This document shows positions 19,066-31,040 of a stretch of DNA of 64,000 nt, in pieces. The stretch spans positions 816,468-880,467 of the forward strand of contig JAHCVI010000005.1 in assembly GCA_019096155.1 (NCBI GenBank), given 5' to 3'. The position numbers and the translations under genes were made by a program. The stretch is from Staphylotrichum longicolle (lineage: Eukaryota; Ascomycota; Sordariomycetes; Sordariales; Chaetomiaceae). The notes beneath the pieces were generated by a model. The model did no database searches. It had not been told where the DNA came from and saw only the letters and a program-made list of their open reading frames with translations. Position 1 is the stretch's first letter; each line of letters starts with the position of its first letter.

Positions 19066-21994
19066 ACCGCTACGGGACTCATGCAGTTTGTTTTTTGCAT
19101 TTAACCTAAAATATCGAATTATACTCTTCGCTTCTGCCAAGTCCAAATCCATCCCAAATCCAGTTCAAGCCAAGAGATACTAACTACGGAGTACTTGCTG
19201 CTCCTAATGCCAAAGGTTTCAACGTTACTACGCCCCATCCATCTCACATCAACGCTCAAAAGACTGCGGCTCTGTGATATTGGCTATGTCACCCGGATGA
19301 TGCCGAATCGGAGCCGATGACGAAATTGTCGCACTCAGGGCAAATTACCGATGGGAATGACGTGGCTTGCTTGCCCACTTCGTATTGCTCCATCCAGCCA
19401 CAGTTTGGCGTGGGCTCCGCGGACACAGTCTGCAAGGAGAACGCCAGACAGTGACGCGTGCATGTTGCCGGTTGACAACAAGAGCCAGAAACCTGATGAC
19501 GCCGCTACCATTACTCTACTCTCGGTAGTACAAGAAAGAGTGAGCGCGCTGGATTTACTCAGGATTGGGCCGCCATATCCCCTATTCCGCAGCTCAGCCG
19601 ACCTGCAAATATTTGGGAAAATAGTGCCATACCAACAAACGGAACCGCAGCCACTCCCGTCAGTGAGTTCTAGCCGGGTTAACAGACCAAGCTTTGCAAA
19701 GCCAAGCGAGCCAAGCTTCGCACCCACGGTCTAGACGCGGCGGTGGATTCAGGGGTCAGTATCTCGGGGCAAGAGAACGCCAAGCGGCTTGATAGTCCAC
19801 CACTAGTGACGTATCCAGCCTGGTCGCTTTGCGCGAAATGGAAATCTTTTGCCACGCGCCTGTGGAGCGCCGGGGTCATCCGACCAACCCCCTACCTTAT
19901 CTTCGGCCCAGGAAAGGAAGGGCCCAAGGTGTCACAGGAATAACCCTCGCGTAACGCATTGCCCCGTTGTGTGGTGGTCAAAGTGGGTATGGTGGGTGCC
20001 GGGGAGAGCCAGCTCGGAGATGGCCGCCAGTCACCTTTGGGCTCTAACTGGGTTGTGGTTCGTGGTGAACATGACCATGACCATGAGTAAGAGCAGAGAC
20101 AATTGGTTGGCGAGACTCTTGTTTGTTGCAGAACTAATAACCATCCATCCCACTTTTTGAACAGATACTAACCGAAGATTTTTTCTTTCTCTTTTTATTT
20201 TCTTCCTGTCCAGCAGAGTGATCTACCTTAGCGACTCGCTTTTCCGCGCTATCGGCAACTTGAGACAAGTAGTCGCGGCGACTGAAGCAGAAACCACGTC
20301 AGTCAGCTCAGCTTTGCTTCCACCCTCGATTGTACCATAATCAGCGGTAGGCTCTCCGCTCAATTTACAAACGGCACCGAAGAACATACTATTTCCTGCA
20401 CAGGGGCCCGACAAAATTCACGAAGTACTAGTGTACTAATCGGGATGTGTAACGTTACACAGCAGTCTCTGCTTAGTTGACATTGGCTTGGAACTTAAGC
20501 ACCATGAACGCGGCCAGTCAGCGTGAACGGTTAGGGTCTCGACCCCACCCCCGCGTTTTGGGTTTGAATGCGTGTGTCGCCCCTTCACGTGTTTCTTCGA
20601 GTCGGTGCTCAAACTCTAGGAGGATCAGGATCAGGATCTCCGCAACTCGCAGATCAACCGGCCCGACTGCGTTGCTGGTCTGGCTGGCGGTGAAGAGTCC
20701 ACTGTGCCCAGGTACCTATACAGGAGGTAGAATGAATATACAGCGTGTGAATGCCCTCCATGCCAGCGGCGCTTGCGGCGACCCGGGCTTCCTGGCGTCG
20801 CTTCATGCAGCTCACCAAAAAAACCGAGAAAGTCCTCGGGTATTGCTGAAGAAGGCCATATCCGCTTTCGCGCGCTAGTCGCTCAGCTTGAGCATCCCCC
20901 AACAGGGCACTCCCAAGATGCAACCCGACATTTAACGTACCCCACACGTCCCCCCTTCTGTCAAGCGCCCAGGTTACCCCCGACCGGGGAGGGCAACCAC
21001 AGGGTCGCCTGTCTGCCCCTCTCTCCCCCCTGGGGTACTCCCAGGTTGGCACGAGCGCATGGCACCCCTGCGCCACCGTCCCGCCTCCGTTATGGGCCAT
21101 GGCTTGACTTTTTCTGCGCAGGTAGCAGGACCAGGCCGACCAGCCAGATCTCCCCGCAACCCCCCAAGCGGTATTGCGTTAGCACAGCGCAACGGCCGCA
21201 CCTGACACGCACCGGCCCTTGGCTGACTGTGATTGATTAAGGTTGGCTCTGGGGGGCCAGGGCTGCGGGGTGGGCGCGCACAGATCATGTGCTGTGAGGC
21301 AGCCAAAGAAGAAGCTGCGGTGATGTGTGTGCATCATTGCGTGGTGTTGCGTGTGGGAAAAGGTGGGATGCAGCCTTTCCTGGCGGCAGGGAAAGTGGTG
21401 GGCAGTGGCAGAATCAGGGCGGTCTGCAAGGTGGGCTGGGCCTGGGCCGGCCCGCAACATCATAGATGTACATTCTGTTGGCGTGGGCGACTGGGCCCAA
21501 CTGGCCCGAACACTTTAGCACCCCTCTCCCCCATTTTCTGCATGCAGGATTTCCCCACACCTATCGTTAAAACAAGACATACACCACAACCACTTTGGTT
21601 AACCTTAAGGCCCACTGCCATTGGAGCTAATAGCGTCCCCACAGTCGCTGGCCCAGCCCGTTCTGGTAATGGCTGACACCGTATTAGTCGTGAGATATCC
21701 ACCATCTTCCGTTCCTTTCCCTCACACTCACACTCACCTGCCGTCACATCCGACCAACATACTCGCAGCACCTCGCCCAACTATACCTGGTACACGGTCC
21801 AGCATCTGAACACTGGCTTTCTGGTCTGGTTGTTAGCGGCCCGATAATGCGAGTTCGACAGCTAACCACGAGTCTCAGTGATTTTGGTGTTTGCTGCGCC
21901 TGAATCGTCTCTGGTAAGTTGGTGCCGGAGCAGCCGCGGTTGCTGACTGGTTGTCGCTCTTTGGGAAAGAAGGGAAACTGAGCAACAGCATCGA
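19066..21994. other. Gene-poor stretch with GC-skewed frames
   Basis: Except for the 19,765-19,831 repeat, nothing can be supported. The overlapping frames at 20.5-21.8 kb are proline/arginine-rich on both strands and resemble no family. The last few hundred bases form the 5' region of the regulator at 22.1 kb. Confidence 0.45.
19765..19831 (+). repeat. Second copy of the 67-bp repeat at 18,460
   Basis: Direct repeat of 18,460-18,526 (AGAGAACGCCAAG through TGGTCGCTTTG). The interval between the copies contains the 18,915-19,065 repeat, so the whole 18.4-19.9 kb block may be one broken mobile or duplicated unit. Confidence 0.6.
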
Positions 21995-22028
21995 TCCGTC
22001 CGCCGTCCGCCGTTCGCCGTCCGCCGTG
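21995..22028 (+). repeat. Heptanucleotide microsatellite
   Basis: About four to five units of CCGTCCG/CCGTTCG lie in the 5' leader region of the C6 regulator that starts at 22146. It is short and imperfect. Confidence 0.7.
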
Positions 22029-22145
22029 TCTCCTTGCCTCCGCGAGGTACTCTGGGTAGTCCGGGCTCGGAAGTCGACCGCACTGTCGTAGCAAACAGCC
22101 TGTGCAGTCCCGGATTCCAGATCCAGCGCACCCTCCTTCACCGGC

Positions 22146-24412
22146 ATGTCGACGTCCTCCAACGGCGACTCCCTACACTCGGCAACGGCCACCATGACGA
22201 TCTCTGCCAGCTCCACCATCGCCAGGCAGGTTCCCCTGCCGAATCGGGATTCCTCAGTCGAGATCCCCTCGTCCCAGCTCACCTCTGGCTCCAATGGCGC
22301 CAACTCGCTGAAGTCGTCCAACTCGGTCAAGGCCGCCGCCGCACAAACCCCGAGCTTCAGCCGGGAGGGCATCCTCGGGTGGGCCCAAAAGGCCCGGAAC
22401 CTGTCCCAGTCGTCCGACACTCAGCCGGACAGCGTCTCAAATGGTATCCCGAAATCCACCAGTGAAGAGAGTATCAATCCATTGAAGCGGAGAAACATAG
22501 ATGCCGCCGTGGATTATCCGAGGCGGAGAGCCATCATTGCTGTATGTGGAAAGAATTGCAATGCAGCTCCCCCACGCGCGAGACCCCGACCTTTTTGTGC
22601 TGACTGAGTCTACCGGTAGTGCGAAGTCTGCCGCTCGAGAAAGTCGCGATGCGAAGGCACGAAACCGAAGTGCAAGCTTTGCACAGAGCTGAGTGCCGAA
22701 TGCATCTACCGGGAGCCCGGGATCAAGCTGGACGCGGGGGACAAGCTCATCTTGAAACGGCTGAACCGAATCGAGAACCACCTCCAGATGAATATGGTTG
22801 GCCACGGCAACGTCATGAGTTTGTCGCATGACTCGCCAAACATGAGCAACGGCACCGCCCTTAGCGGCGACAGCTTCATGATAGCGAACAGAAACAACAA
22901 CAATTTCGTCTCCATCATCCCCAGCGGCGGGTTGGGCACCTGGTCCGCAACTGCCACCAACATATCGACCATGCCCCAGGTACACACGAACGTAGTTCTG
23001 CACCTGCTGCAATGGCCCCTGATTCGGGGCTTGGTATCGCGGCCATACGACCCCCAAATCCTCCTCCAACTCGAGATGGCGCGCGAACCTCTGCACTCGC
23101 TCGCCAAGACGCCCTGCGTCGACTTGTCCAACACCAATGCCTATATCGAAGCCTACTTTGACCGAGTCAATATATGGTACGCCTGCGTCAACCCGTACAC
23201 ATGGCAGAGCCACTACCGAATTGCCCTGTCCAACGGTTTCAGGGAAGGGCCCGAGAGCTGCATCGTGCTCCTCGTCTTGTCTCTCGGCCAGGCCAGTCTA
23301 AGGGGCAGCATCTCGAGAATCGTTCCCCACGAGGACCCGCCAGGCCTCCAGTACTTCACCGCTGCCTGGTCCCTGCTCCCCGGCATGATGACGTCCAACA
23401 GCGCGCTTGCCGCGCAGTGCCACCTGCTGGCCGCCGCCTACCTCTTCTACCTGGTGAGGCCTCTGGAGGCCTGGAACCTGCTCTGCACCATCAGCACGAA
23501 GCTGCAGCTCCTGCTCATGACGCTGAACCTTGTTCCTACCGACCAGAGAGAGCTGGTCAAGAGAATCTACTGGAACTCGCTCCTCTTCGGAAGCGACCTG
23601 CTGGCCGAGCTGGATCTGCCCCACTCGGGCGTTGTCGCATTCGAGGAGAACGTGGGCTTACCTTGCGGGTTCGAGGGAGACGAACAAGAGGCGGTCGGGC
23701 GAGACGAGCTGTGGTGTTTCCTGGCCGAGATCGCGCTGCGACGACTCCTGAACCGGGTCAGCCAGCTGATCTACTCCAAGGGCTCGATGGCATCGACGAC
23801 CAACCTCGAGCCTCTCGTGGCCGAGCTCGACTTTCAGCTAACGCAGTGGTACGAGAGCTTGCCCGTGCCTCTGCAGTTCCCATTTACGCGCACCATGCTT
23901 CCGGGACCGGTCCAGACAGTGTTGAGGTTGCGATTCTTTGCGTGCCGGACCATCATCTACCGGCCCTACATCCTCGCCGTCCTCGACAACGAACAGGCCA
24001 TCTTAGACCCTGCCGTGCGGAATAGTTGCACCAAGTGTCTGGAAGCCTCCGTCCGGCAATTGGAACACATTACTGCGCAGTGAGTTTCTTTCCCGTAACC
24101 CCCCCTCTATTGGTCAATCGCCCCCTCCCAATCTAACCAATTGACCGCAGTCACGCCGGACACATGCCGTACCTCTGGCAAGGTGCCCTCTCCATCGTGT
24201 CGCAGACGCTACTCGTCATGGGCGCGACAATGTCACCGTCGCTGTCCACCATCCTCTGGGGCCTGGTCCCGCACCGCGAGGCCGTTGACCAGATCATCAA
24301 CGACGTGGTCATGGAGCTTGAACGCTACGCCGTCCTCTCGCCCAGTCTCCGCCTCTCCGCTGAGATTATCAAGGAAGCCGAGGTCCGGCGCCGGACCTTC
24401 CTGAGCGGTTGA
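22146..24412 (+). CDS. Zn(II)2Cys6 transcription factor, complete
   Basis: The model has three exons: 22146-22541, 22620-24079 and 24151-24412, giving 705 residues. Introns are 78 nt (GTATGT, branch GCTGAC, GGTAG) and 71 nt (GTGAGT, CTAACC, CGCAG). Intron 1 ends exactly before the zinc cluster: CEVCRSRKSRC, then CKLC and AEC, that is C-x2-C-x6-C-x6-C-x2-C-x6-C. A coiled linker (KLILKRLNRIENHL) follows, then a fungal middle-homology region (AYIEAYFDRVNIWYACVNP; KRIYWNSLLFGSDLLAELDL; RFFACRTIIYRPYI). The protein should bind CGG-type half-sites as a dimer in the nucleus. Targets are unknown and no pathway genes adjoin it. The N-terminal 120 residues are Ser-rich. All splice junctions are in phase and no lesion is visible, so I regard it as functional. 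Confidence 0.88.
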
Positions 24413-25269
24413 TTCGGCGTGGCAGGCCACCCTCGGACACCTCCCCCGGGCCTGCATCAAAGCCTGATCGCGTAGCAGCAGCGTCTCGCCTATCTCGACT
24501 CGGCTCGACTCGGCCAGGCTTTGGTGCTCTGGGAAACACGGTGGTTTCCTGCATCGTCAAAAATGCCACGACCCGCAATACTCCTATTGCGAGTACATGG
24601 AGCTGCTGCATGTCCCGGCACGGATGCCCGGTGATGCCGCCGGACCATGTCCTGCACGAACAACAATCCTCGAACAGAGAGTTCTGGTTCTAGATGAGGC
24701 GAGGGCCCGTCTGACAGTCCCGGTTTTGGACGCCAACGGATGGCGAAAGTGCAGTCAAGGCTTTGCCTTCAGTCAAGCCAAGCATCAACTGCTTGGTCCT
24801 GGATCGCACCACGAAATACAGAGAAGACTCCACAAGACGAGCGAAGTTCCAGGGGCTAGGCTCGTGCTAGGTTTAGCCGGGCATGGTTCTCCACTTCGAA
24901 AACCCGCCTTCTGACTGGAGATAGGTCAGGAGTGGCAATAGCGCACACTAGACCACCTAGTGGAGGTCTGAGCGCATGCCCCTGAACGGGTGAAGTGGGT
25001 TGAAGGCGATGCCGTTGCCATTCTTGGGGGGAGTTGAGGCAGCACGCAGTGGAATGTTTCGAGGGCGCTTGGATCGTAGTTGAATGCCGGTTGGTGGGAA
25101 TTCAGCATGGGTGTCATGTGCCAGGGCTTCCTAACACGAGCCCCGACCAGACGCCACAGCCGTGGCAGGATAATCCTTTCCGAGAACGTCCAGAAACTCG
25201 GCACCCGCCAAAGCTTGACTTCGTCGACCCCAGTTTCTAGCCACAGCTAGCCTCTGGAGACCGGGCGCG
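24413..25269. other. Intergenic, no gene recognised
   Basis: The 3' flank of the C6 regulator is followed by sequence without family resemblance. LINE-derived sequence begins near 25,280. Confidence 0.5.
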
Positions 25270-25279
25270 GTGCCGATCC

Positions 25280-25830
25280 TTTCATTAGTGTCTAGCTTCG
25301 AATCATCGCAGTCACCTGTCAGACAAAGTCGGAGCTCATTCCAATCGAGTCGATGCAGCACTACCGGGCAAGCACACCAAACGTTGTACAACCACCTGTC
25401 ACCAAAGGAGGCCGGTGTACTTGCTCAGTTCAGAACAGGCATGGCAAAACTCGACGGTTACCTCCACCGGATCCGAGCAGCACCGTCAGATCAGTGCCCA
25501 TGTGGGCAAGCAACAGAGACCGTAGACCACTTCCACTTCCGATGTAGAAAATGGACGGCATCCCGAAACGGAGATGCTCGAATGCACAGACACCCACAAA
25601 TGCAACAATTCCTTTTACCTAGGAGGGAAATCGCCATCGGATAAGGAAGACTGGACTCCTAACATGGCAGCCGTTCGGGCAGCCATACGGTTCGCAATGG
25701 CAACAGGGCGCCTTGACACTAATCAACCGCAGGCCGACGAAACCACCCCAACCCACCACAACACACCTAACCTACACTTCTCACCTCGTGCCACGGACAG
25801 CAGGCACCGCTGCAGCCGCCGAAGATAGGA
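25280..25830 (+). mobile_element. 3' end of a Tad-type LINE ORF2
   Basis: After a frameshifted piece (GAHSNRVDAALPGKHTK) the frame continues LYNHLSPKEAGVLAQFRTGM, then LDGYLHRIRAAPSDQCPCGQ and TVDHFHFRCRKW. This is the cysteine-histidine C-terminal region that follows RNase H in Tad1-like non-LTR elements. The final stretch (YLGGKSPSDKEDWTPNMAAV) is in another frame and ends near 25,828. Endonuclease, reverse transcriptase and most of RNase H are absent, as expected for a 5'-truncated copy. At least two frameshifts are present. No poly-A tail or target duplication is obvious. The orientation is the same as the LINE 5' piece at 38 kb. Confidence 0.75.
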
Positions 25831-28554
25831 CGTTGAACACTTGGAGAATTGCCTTCAAGCCGGCCTACTAATGACCCTACTAACCCACGAGAATCTGCAG
25901 AGAAATGGTAAGAGAACCGGTGCTTTGAATGCCATATGAGCATTCCACTCTGACTCCTCTGTGAGCACATATAATCGAGCAAGAGAACAATAGCTAGTTG
26001 TGTCTATCGCCGGTGCCCTCGACTAGTCAGATGGATCAACTAGTTGACCTCTGCTAATGCGTATCCCCTCGAGACTCACCAGGCATTGCCCTTCGGCCGG
26101 CTTGCTTGTGTTTCAAGAAGAAGTTCCAGATGAGGCCGTGCTGTCGCTGTCCTACGGGATGGCTATGCTGATGAGGGAGAACCGACCGCTCCTACGAAGT
26201 ACCCAGATCGCAGCTGGAATGCCACCGAAATCGTTGGCGTAAACCCCGAGCCTTGCGGAGCAGTTCGTTCACGACGTCTTGCCAGAGCTCTGTTCCTGTT
26301 AGCCTTGCTGCCAACATCCACGAACAGTCGGATGTATCCGTAGCAGGGACTTGCCAGGAGGCTTCAATGGGAGGGCCGAAAGGGGGACGCTGGTTGAGTC
26401 TGCCGCCGAGGAACGCGTCGGTGGCGCATATTGCGTCGAGTATACGAAGGACACTGCAGCTATACGAGAAATGGGTCCGTTGAAAAGAACCCTCCGACCC
26501 GGAGCATTACACAAGGCCAGCTGGCTCAATCGCAAGCTTCCCTTTGTTTGTCAAGAGGGCTGAAGGAAATACCTACACAATACGCAGTGATGGAATCTGC
26601 CAAATGCAGTCATCTGGACTGCGGCGGGCTAAATCAAACCACAGCATTTAGGGGAATGTATATTAGCCCGGCATATAAGACAGGGTTGAAGGCGCGATCC
26701 TCGTAACCGCAGCGCCTTCCAATGTTCTCACACCCAATACAATACCAATACAATAATACATTTTAGCTGCTTGGCATTCGTATGTTCGCCGGAAGTCTCT
26801 GCGCCGAGGAGATCAACCAATCACGCTTATCTCTGCGGCCTGTCCCGCTGCGAATATATAGATGTCCGAAACACTCACCTGAGGGTTGACATAATGCTTT
26901 GACAGATTGGTATTCCAGTCATGCTCTGAGACGCTCTCCACCATTCCTTCCTCGTGCTTCCTCTGCAGCTGCTTCCTGTCTAACGGGAAGCGCCGCGTCA
27001 CGTCCCGAGCATCCTTTCAAATAACTTCGTTGCTCACTACGCAAAACAGCAACTATGGATGTGTGTTACTGCGCAAACTACTACGTATGTGCATGTGAGC
27101 TTGAGCAACAATTACTTGGTGAGGCTGATATTCTTTGGATGGTAGTCCTCTATCCGATGTACCAACACCGTCTTCCAGTTTGGTGAAAGATGTATACTCT
27201 GCACGGTAAGTTTACTATCCTCGCTTCGCTTCTTGCTGTTATTATTTCGGTTGTGATAGCGGTAGTGGTGGCAGTGGTGGCGGTAGTAGTGATCATTCCG
27301 GTTGACTGAGATGACTGATTCATTTCCAGGCCCTCAAGAGCGGGACCTCTCTCACGCCTGGCCTCCTCTCCACCCCTCGGCTGAAACAGCGATATCAACA
27401 CCATTCCTGGCGAGAGAGAGACCCGTTTAGGCACCGCTCCCATACCAAGCGCTGCCCATCTGCTTCACCATACTTTCACATGTAGTGGTTGTGCTTTCTC
27501 TGCCACGGAAATATATGATTCCAAGCCCTCGAGCTGGGAGTGGTCTCCCAGGGTCTGGTATTCGACATCTAAGGTGTATCAATGGCCTGTTACCTTCTGC
27601 CTGCTTATTGGAACAGGGGCAGGCCACTTCCAGCAAAAACACCACAGCTAAATGCTCTAAATGCGACGTATCGTTCCCGAATTCGAACCTGTAAACCGCG
27701 CTCCGCGACAGACTCACCATGGCTTTTCGGCTGTGAAAATATGCCTGGGACCAGTTAACTAGTTTCTGGCGCCCACGGAGACTGCGCTGAACAAACGAAG
27801 CTTCCAATGTGCCGGAACTTACAGTATTCAGTAGCCATGCGCAGTATGGCTGTACATCCCGGTCTTAACTTTTCGGGGAAATCGTGAATCACATTCGGGG
27901 CCTGGCCATGACCTTGACCCAAGGGCGCCGAACTCGAGCGGTTGGCAAGCTCAATCGATGCTAAGGCCGAACCACCACCCGAGGTCTGTGCCGTGTGCCC
28001 GAGGCATACCGCCACACAAACGCACACCAACGCAAACCTTTACAGAAACTGAGAAGCCAACATGGAGACAGACACCGACAAGAAAGAGCGATGTTACTCT
28101 CAAAAGCGGACCGATGAAAGGCAGGTGCACAAACACCAAAAGTACGTCGATCTCCGATTTGATCACCACTTCCAGTTGGAAGTCATAGTACTGACAGAGT
28201 TGAGGGAACGCAGCCCAACCAGCGGCGATTGAATGATGAACTTTTTGGATGACTCGGACACTGGCAGCAGGCCCCATCAATTGGGGCTTCTACGAACCCG
28301 GCTTGAGTCAGGGCTGCAACAACCGAGAGTCTTCTACGTCAAATGTGCCGACGCGACCAGAGACTAAGAAAGTTGCGTCTAGGTCACAGGGGACAACCAA
28401 GGTCACCTTCGACGCTGCCGGCTGTCAAGCTTGGGTGTGGACTCTGAAGACGCCAAGACCTGCAAGGCGCTTGTGACAATGGAGACCGGCGTGATTCGGA
28501 GTTTGTGTTTCTCACATGTTCGCCTAACAGAACGTGGCTAGGGAGTGGTTGCAA
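25831..28554. other. Gene-poor stretch with one repeat copy
   Basis: It contains the second copy (26,088-26,240) of the repeat at 18,915. Minus-strand frames at 27.4-28.3 kb have mixed composition and possible splice words, but I could not assemble a credible protein. A run of GGTAGTGGTGG-like triplets lies at about 27,255-27,295. No RNA genes are seen. Confidence 0.45.
26088..26240 (+). repeat. Second copy of the 150-bp repeat at 18,915
   Basis: It starts TGCCCTTCGGCCGGCTTGCT, as in the first copy. It keeps an open frame (EEVPDEAVLSLSYGMAMLMR) that is damaged in the other, so this copy is nearer the ancestral sequence. Confidence 0.6.
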
Positions 28555-28760
28555 AGAACAGGGTCTCTCCCTTGCCCCCAAAGATCTTTTCCAATAGCTG
28601 AAATGGGAAACTTATCGATGCCGGAGAGTGCGGGGAATTTGTCCGAGGGGACCGTCAGCTTCCAGGTGCCGTACTGTCTCAGGATGCTTTGCCACTCCGC
28701 CATCGCCAAGTCCTTCCGCTGAGACTGGGCGAACCGATCCAAGACTCAGGAGCTCCTAAC
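28555..28760 (-). pseudogene. HET-family (heterokaryon incompatibility) C-terminal scrap
   Basis: The frame reads AEWQSILRQYGTWKLTVPSD and then KFPALSGIDKF. This resembles the W-x-x-x-V-x-x-Y-S-x-R-x-L-T-x-x-x-D-K-x-P-A-L-S-G segment that follows the HET domain in many fungal proteins, which can trigger cell death after nonself fusion. Only about 60 residues match, and no HET domain is recognisable upstream. I call it a remnant at moderate confidence. Confidence 0.5.
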
Positions 28761-28971
28761 TCCCATGACAATCATGGGGCAAAATGAGGCAGAACCCCCC
28801 AAGCTTTGGCGTCAGGAGGGGATTTTTCCGTCAGCCTATATGGGGAATGTACATACAACTCCACGCGAGCCCCTGGATGATCTCGAAATTCAGCGCATGA
28901 TGTCCAAGGCACTCTAAGATGTGCTCGGCAAGCACTTAACCACAGCCGTGTCGACGTCCATCCACCCTCGA

Positions 28972-29181
28972 TCAGTTCGAGTCCTGTCCTGAATCCGACG
29001 GAGAGGGATAGTAGCAACGTTCACAACAGCCCGACCTGGTCTGTCCGTCTCGTCTGATGCCCCACGTGGGACGGTCACACTGCTCATCCCCTTCTAGAGC
29101 TTCTTTCTCTGCACACTTCTCCCAGCCATCGGACCACCAATGTCCGCACTCCGTGTAATAGTAATGGATATGATTGCACAT
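28972..29181 (-). CDS. Small Cys/Trp-rich hypothetical protein
   Basis: A 69-residue frame from ATG 29181 begins MCNHIHYYYTECGHWWSDGW. It has further cysteines arranged as C-x-E-K and CCERC. Short N-termini of the type MC-x-HI-x-YYY-x-ECGH recur in Sordariomycete hypothetical proteins, where they may bind metal. The function is unknown. There is no signal peptide. The frame might be an exon 1 continued by an intron I did not identify. Confidence 0.45.
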   Translation of the reverse strand: MCNHIHYYYTECGHWWSDGWEKCAEKEALEGDEQCDRPTWGIRRDGQTRSGCCERCYYPSPSDSGQDSN

Positions 29182-30271
29182 GGCCTAGGACTCACAGATG
29201 GTTTGTTAGTTATGGAGCCTCCGGCGTGGCTATATTTGCCATGCGGTCAGGATCAGTTCCTGGCAGGGGACGTACCGGTTCTCACCGTCCACGGAAGAGA
29301 ACTCGGAAACTCGGTAAACAGCGCTGGTGGCGGGATAACGGCGAGAAGCGACGGGACCGGACGCGAGGAGGGGAGAGGACGCCGAAACTTTGCGCAGCGT
29401 ATGGATGGCGGGGTAACAGCGAGAACCAACGACTACAAGCTCAGAGCTCGATGGGAGGATTGAGATAGGCTTGTGAAGACCAGATGAACTGAGGAGAACG
29501 CTGATGAATTTTTGCAAGATGGTTCGACGCAGGCTAAGTCGATGTATTTATGCTCGAACCTGAATACCTTCTTTGCATCTCGGCGATTCTCGAACTACCT
29601 CCCTGCAGGGCCCCTTTTCGGGCTTGGTTCGCCAATACACGAGGTCAAGAACGGCTAAATTGTTTAGCAGGCGATACAATCGATCAAGATTAATGGACTA
29701 GGAGCCACGGGCGCAACAAGGGCTGCGTGGTGCACAGGCCGACATTGAGACCAAACTTGGCAGGGGTATCTGACTCGACGGGAGCTGCTGGCCAAACAGT
29801 TCGAATGACTCAAATGCAGTTTCAACAGTTGCAGCTGTTTGAGCCGTGATCGGCCAAAGTGAGCGCGAACTCAGTGGTTACGAGTGGCTGTTTCGGCCCA
29901 ATGACACGGCTGAAACAAGCCTACCTCACCCAGGCAAGGCGGCTTCTCTCATCATTGGTTGCCAACCGCGTCCTTCGGGTATTCAGGGGCTGCCCACAAA
30001 GTCGGCGCTTGAGACCTCAAATTAGAACTGAACACGAGGCGGCAATCACGGCCGGGTATCCTGCCCAATCAGAACGCAGCTACCAGTTCCATTCTGAGTG
30101 GACGCCTAACAACGAAGGGAAGGGGCGATGGCAGGATTTGCCCACGTGACATTGCGCCTTGGCCAGCGACGACAACCGTCACCGCCGCAGCTCCCGAACC
30201 ACCTCTTCGCTCCCGACAACGAGCCGCGGCGAACAGCATGTTATGATTCACCGAGGCTGCATTTTAAAAGC
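29182..30271. other. Intergenic, no gene recognised
   Basis: Only unsupported short frames are present. The final 200 bp carry the 5' flank of the three-exon gene at 30,272. Confidence 0.5.
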
Positions 30272-31040
30272 ATGGATCCCTTCGACATTCCTATTGAACC
30301 CATCCGCCCCCCCCACATTGAGGTCGACCCTTCCCTCCGCACCATCACACGGGGAGTACACAAACGGGCCGCCATCGACGCCCCAGTCCCAGAGGTCCGC
30401 GCTACCACACAAGAGCACCTCAACAACTTTGAGAGGAAGGCTGTTACTCATGTCGTGATCCAGTAAGTCATCAACCCCAACGAGACAACCCGTTGCGAAA
30501 TACGAATGTGAGTTTGGGCTAATTAGGTACGGCAGGGTCACCATTTCCCGACAGACGCAAATTTTCAAATGCATCGGCTACCAGTACGACTGGAACGTTC
30601 CGAGCCCGTTTTGGGATTTTCTCGGCAGGATAGTCTCCAAGGCTATCTTTGACGACCAAGTCGACCTGAGGGAGCTCAACTTTGTTGCTATAGGCCGGCG
30701 GGAGTTCGTCGCGTACACGACGTCTACATGGAGGGATGCGGCGAACGCACAGAAAGCAGCAGGCGTAGCTGGCCTTGAGGGGCTGCCACCCCCAAACGTC
30801 ATCGAGGTGAACTTCAAGAAGCCCCAGCCGGGGCAACCAATGGAGGTGACCTGGGCACCTGCTAGAGCGCTGTTCACTGCCAAGATCAGGCAATGTAGGT
30901 CAGCAATTTACCCCGGGGGCTGGAAACACACTGATCTAAAGGTAATAGGGAACGAACGTGCTGGTAAACCACTCGACCATCATACCCCTAAGAAACTGGA
31001 AGCGGACAAGACAGGGCCAGACGTGTCGGAGGCGGCTTGA
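30272..31040 (+). CDS. Unknown conserved-looking protein, three exons
   Basis: The model has exons 30272-30462, 30527-30894 and 30949-31040, totalling 651 nt and 216 residues. Intron 1 (64 nt) runs GTAAGT to AATTAG; intron 2 (54 nt) runs GTAGGT, branch CTGATC, to ATAG. Intron 2 is a multiple of three without an in-frame stop, so intron retention would add 18 residues. The protein begins MDPFDIPIEPIRPPHIEVDP and has a middle part WNVPSPFWDFLGRIVSKAIF. Its C-terminus is lysine-rich. No signal peptide, membrane segment or known domain is seen. Clean splice sites and codon structure support a real gene. I do not recognise the function. Confidence 0.7.

Noticed and set aside
20477..21780. Several overlapping frames of 90-155 residues on both strands
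   Set aside because: High GC, mutual overlap, no splice structure and no family resemblance.
23174..24025. 283-residue plus-strand frame inside the C6 regulator
   Set aside because: Arg/Pro-rich shadow frame of the GC-rich exon 2 of the real gene.
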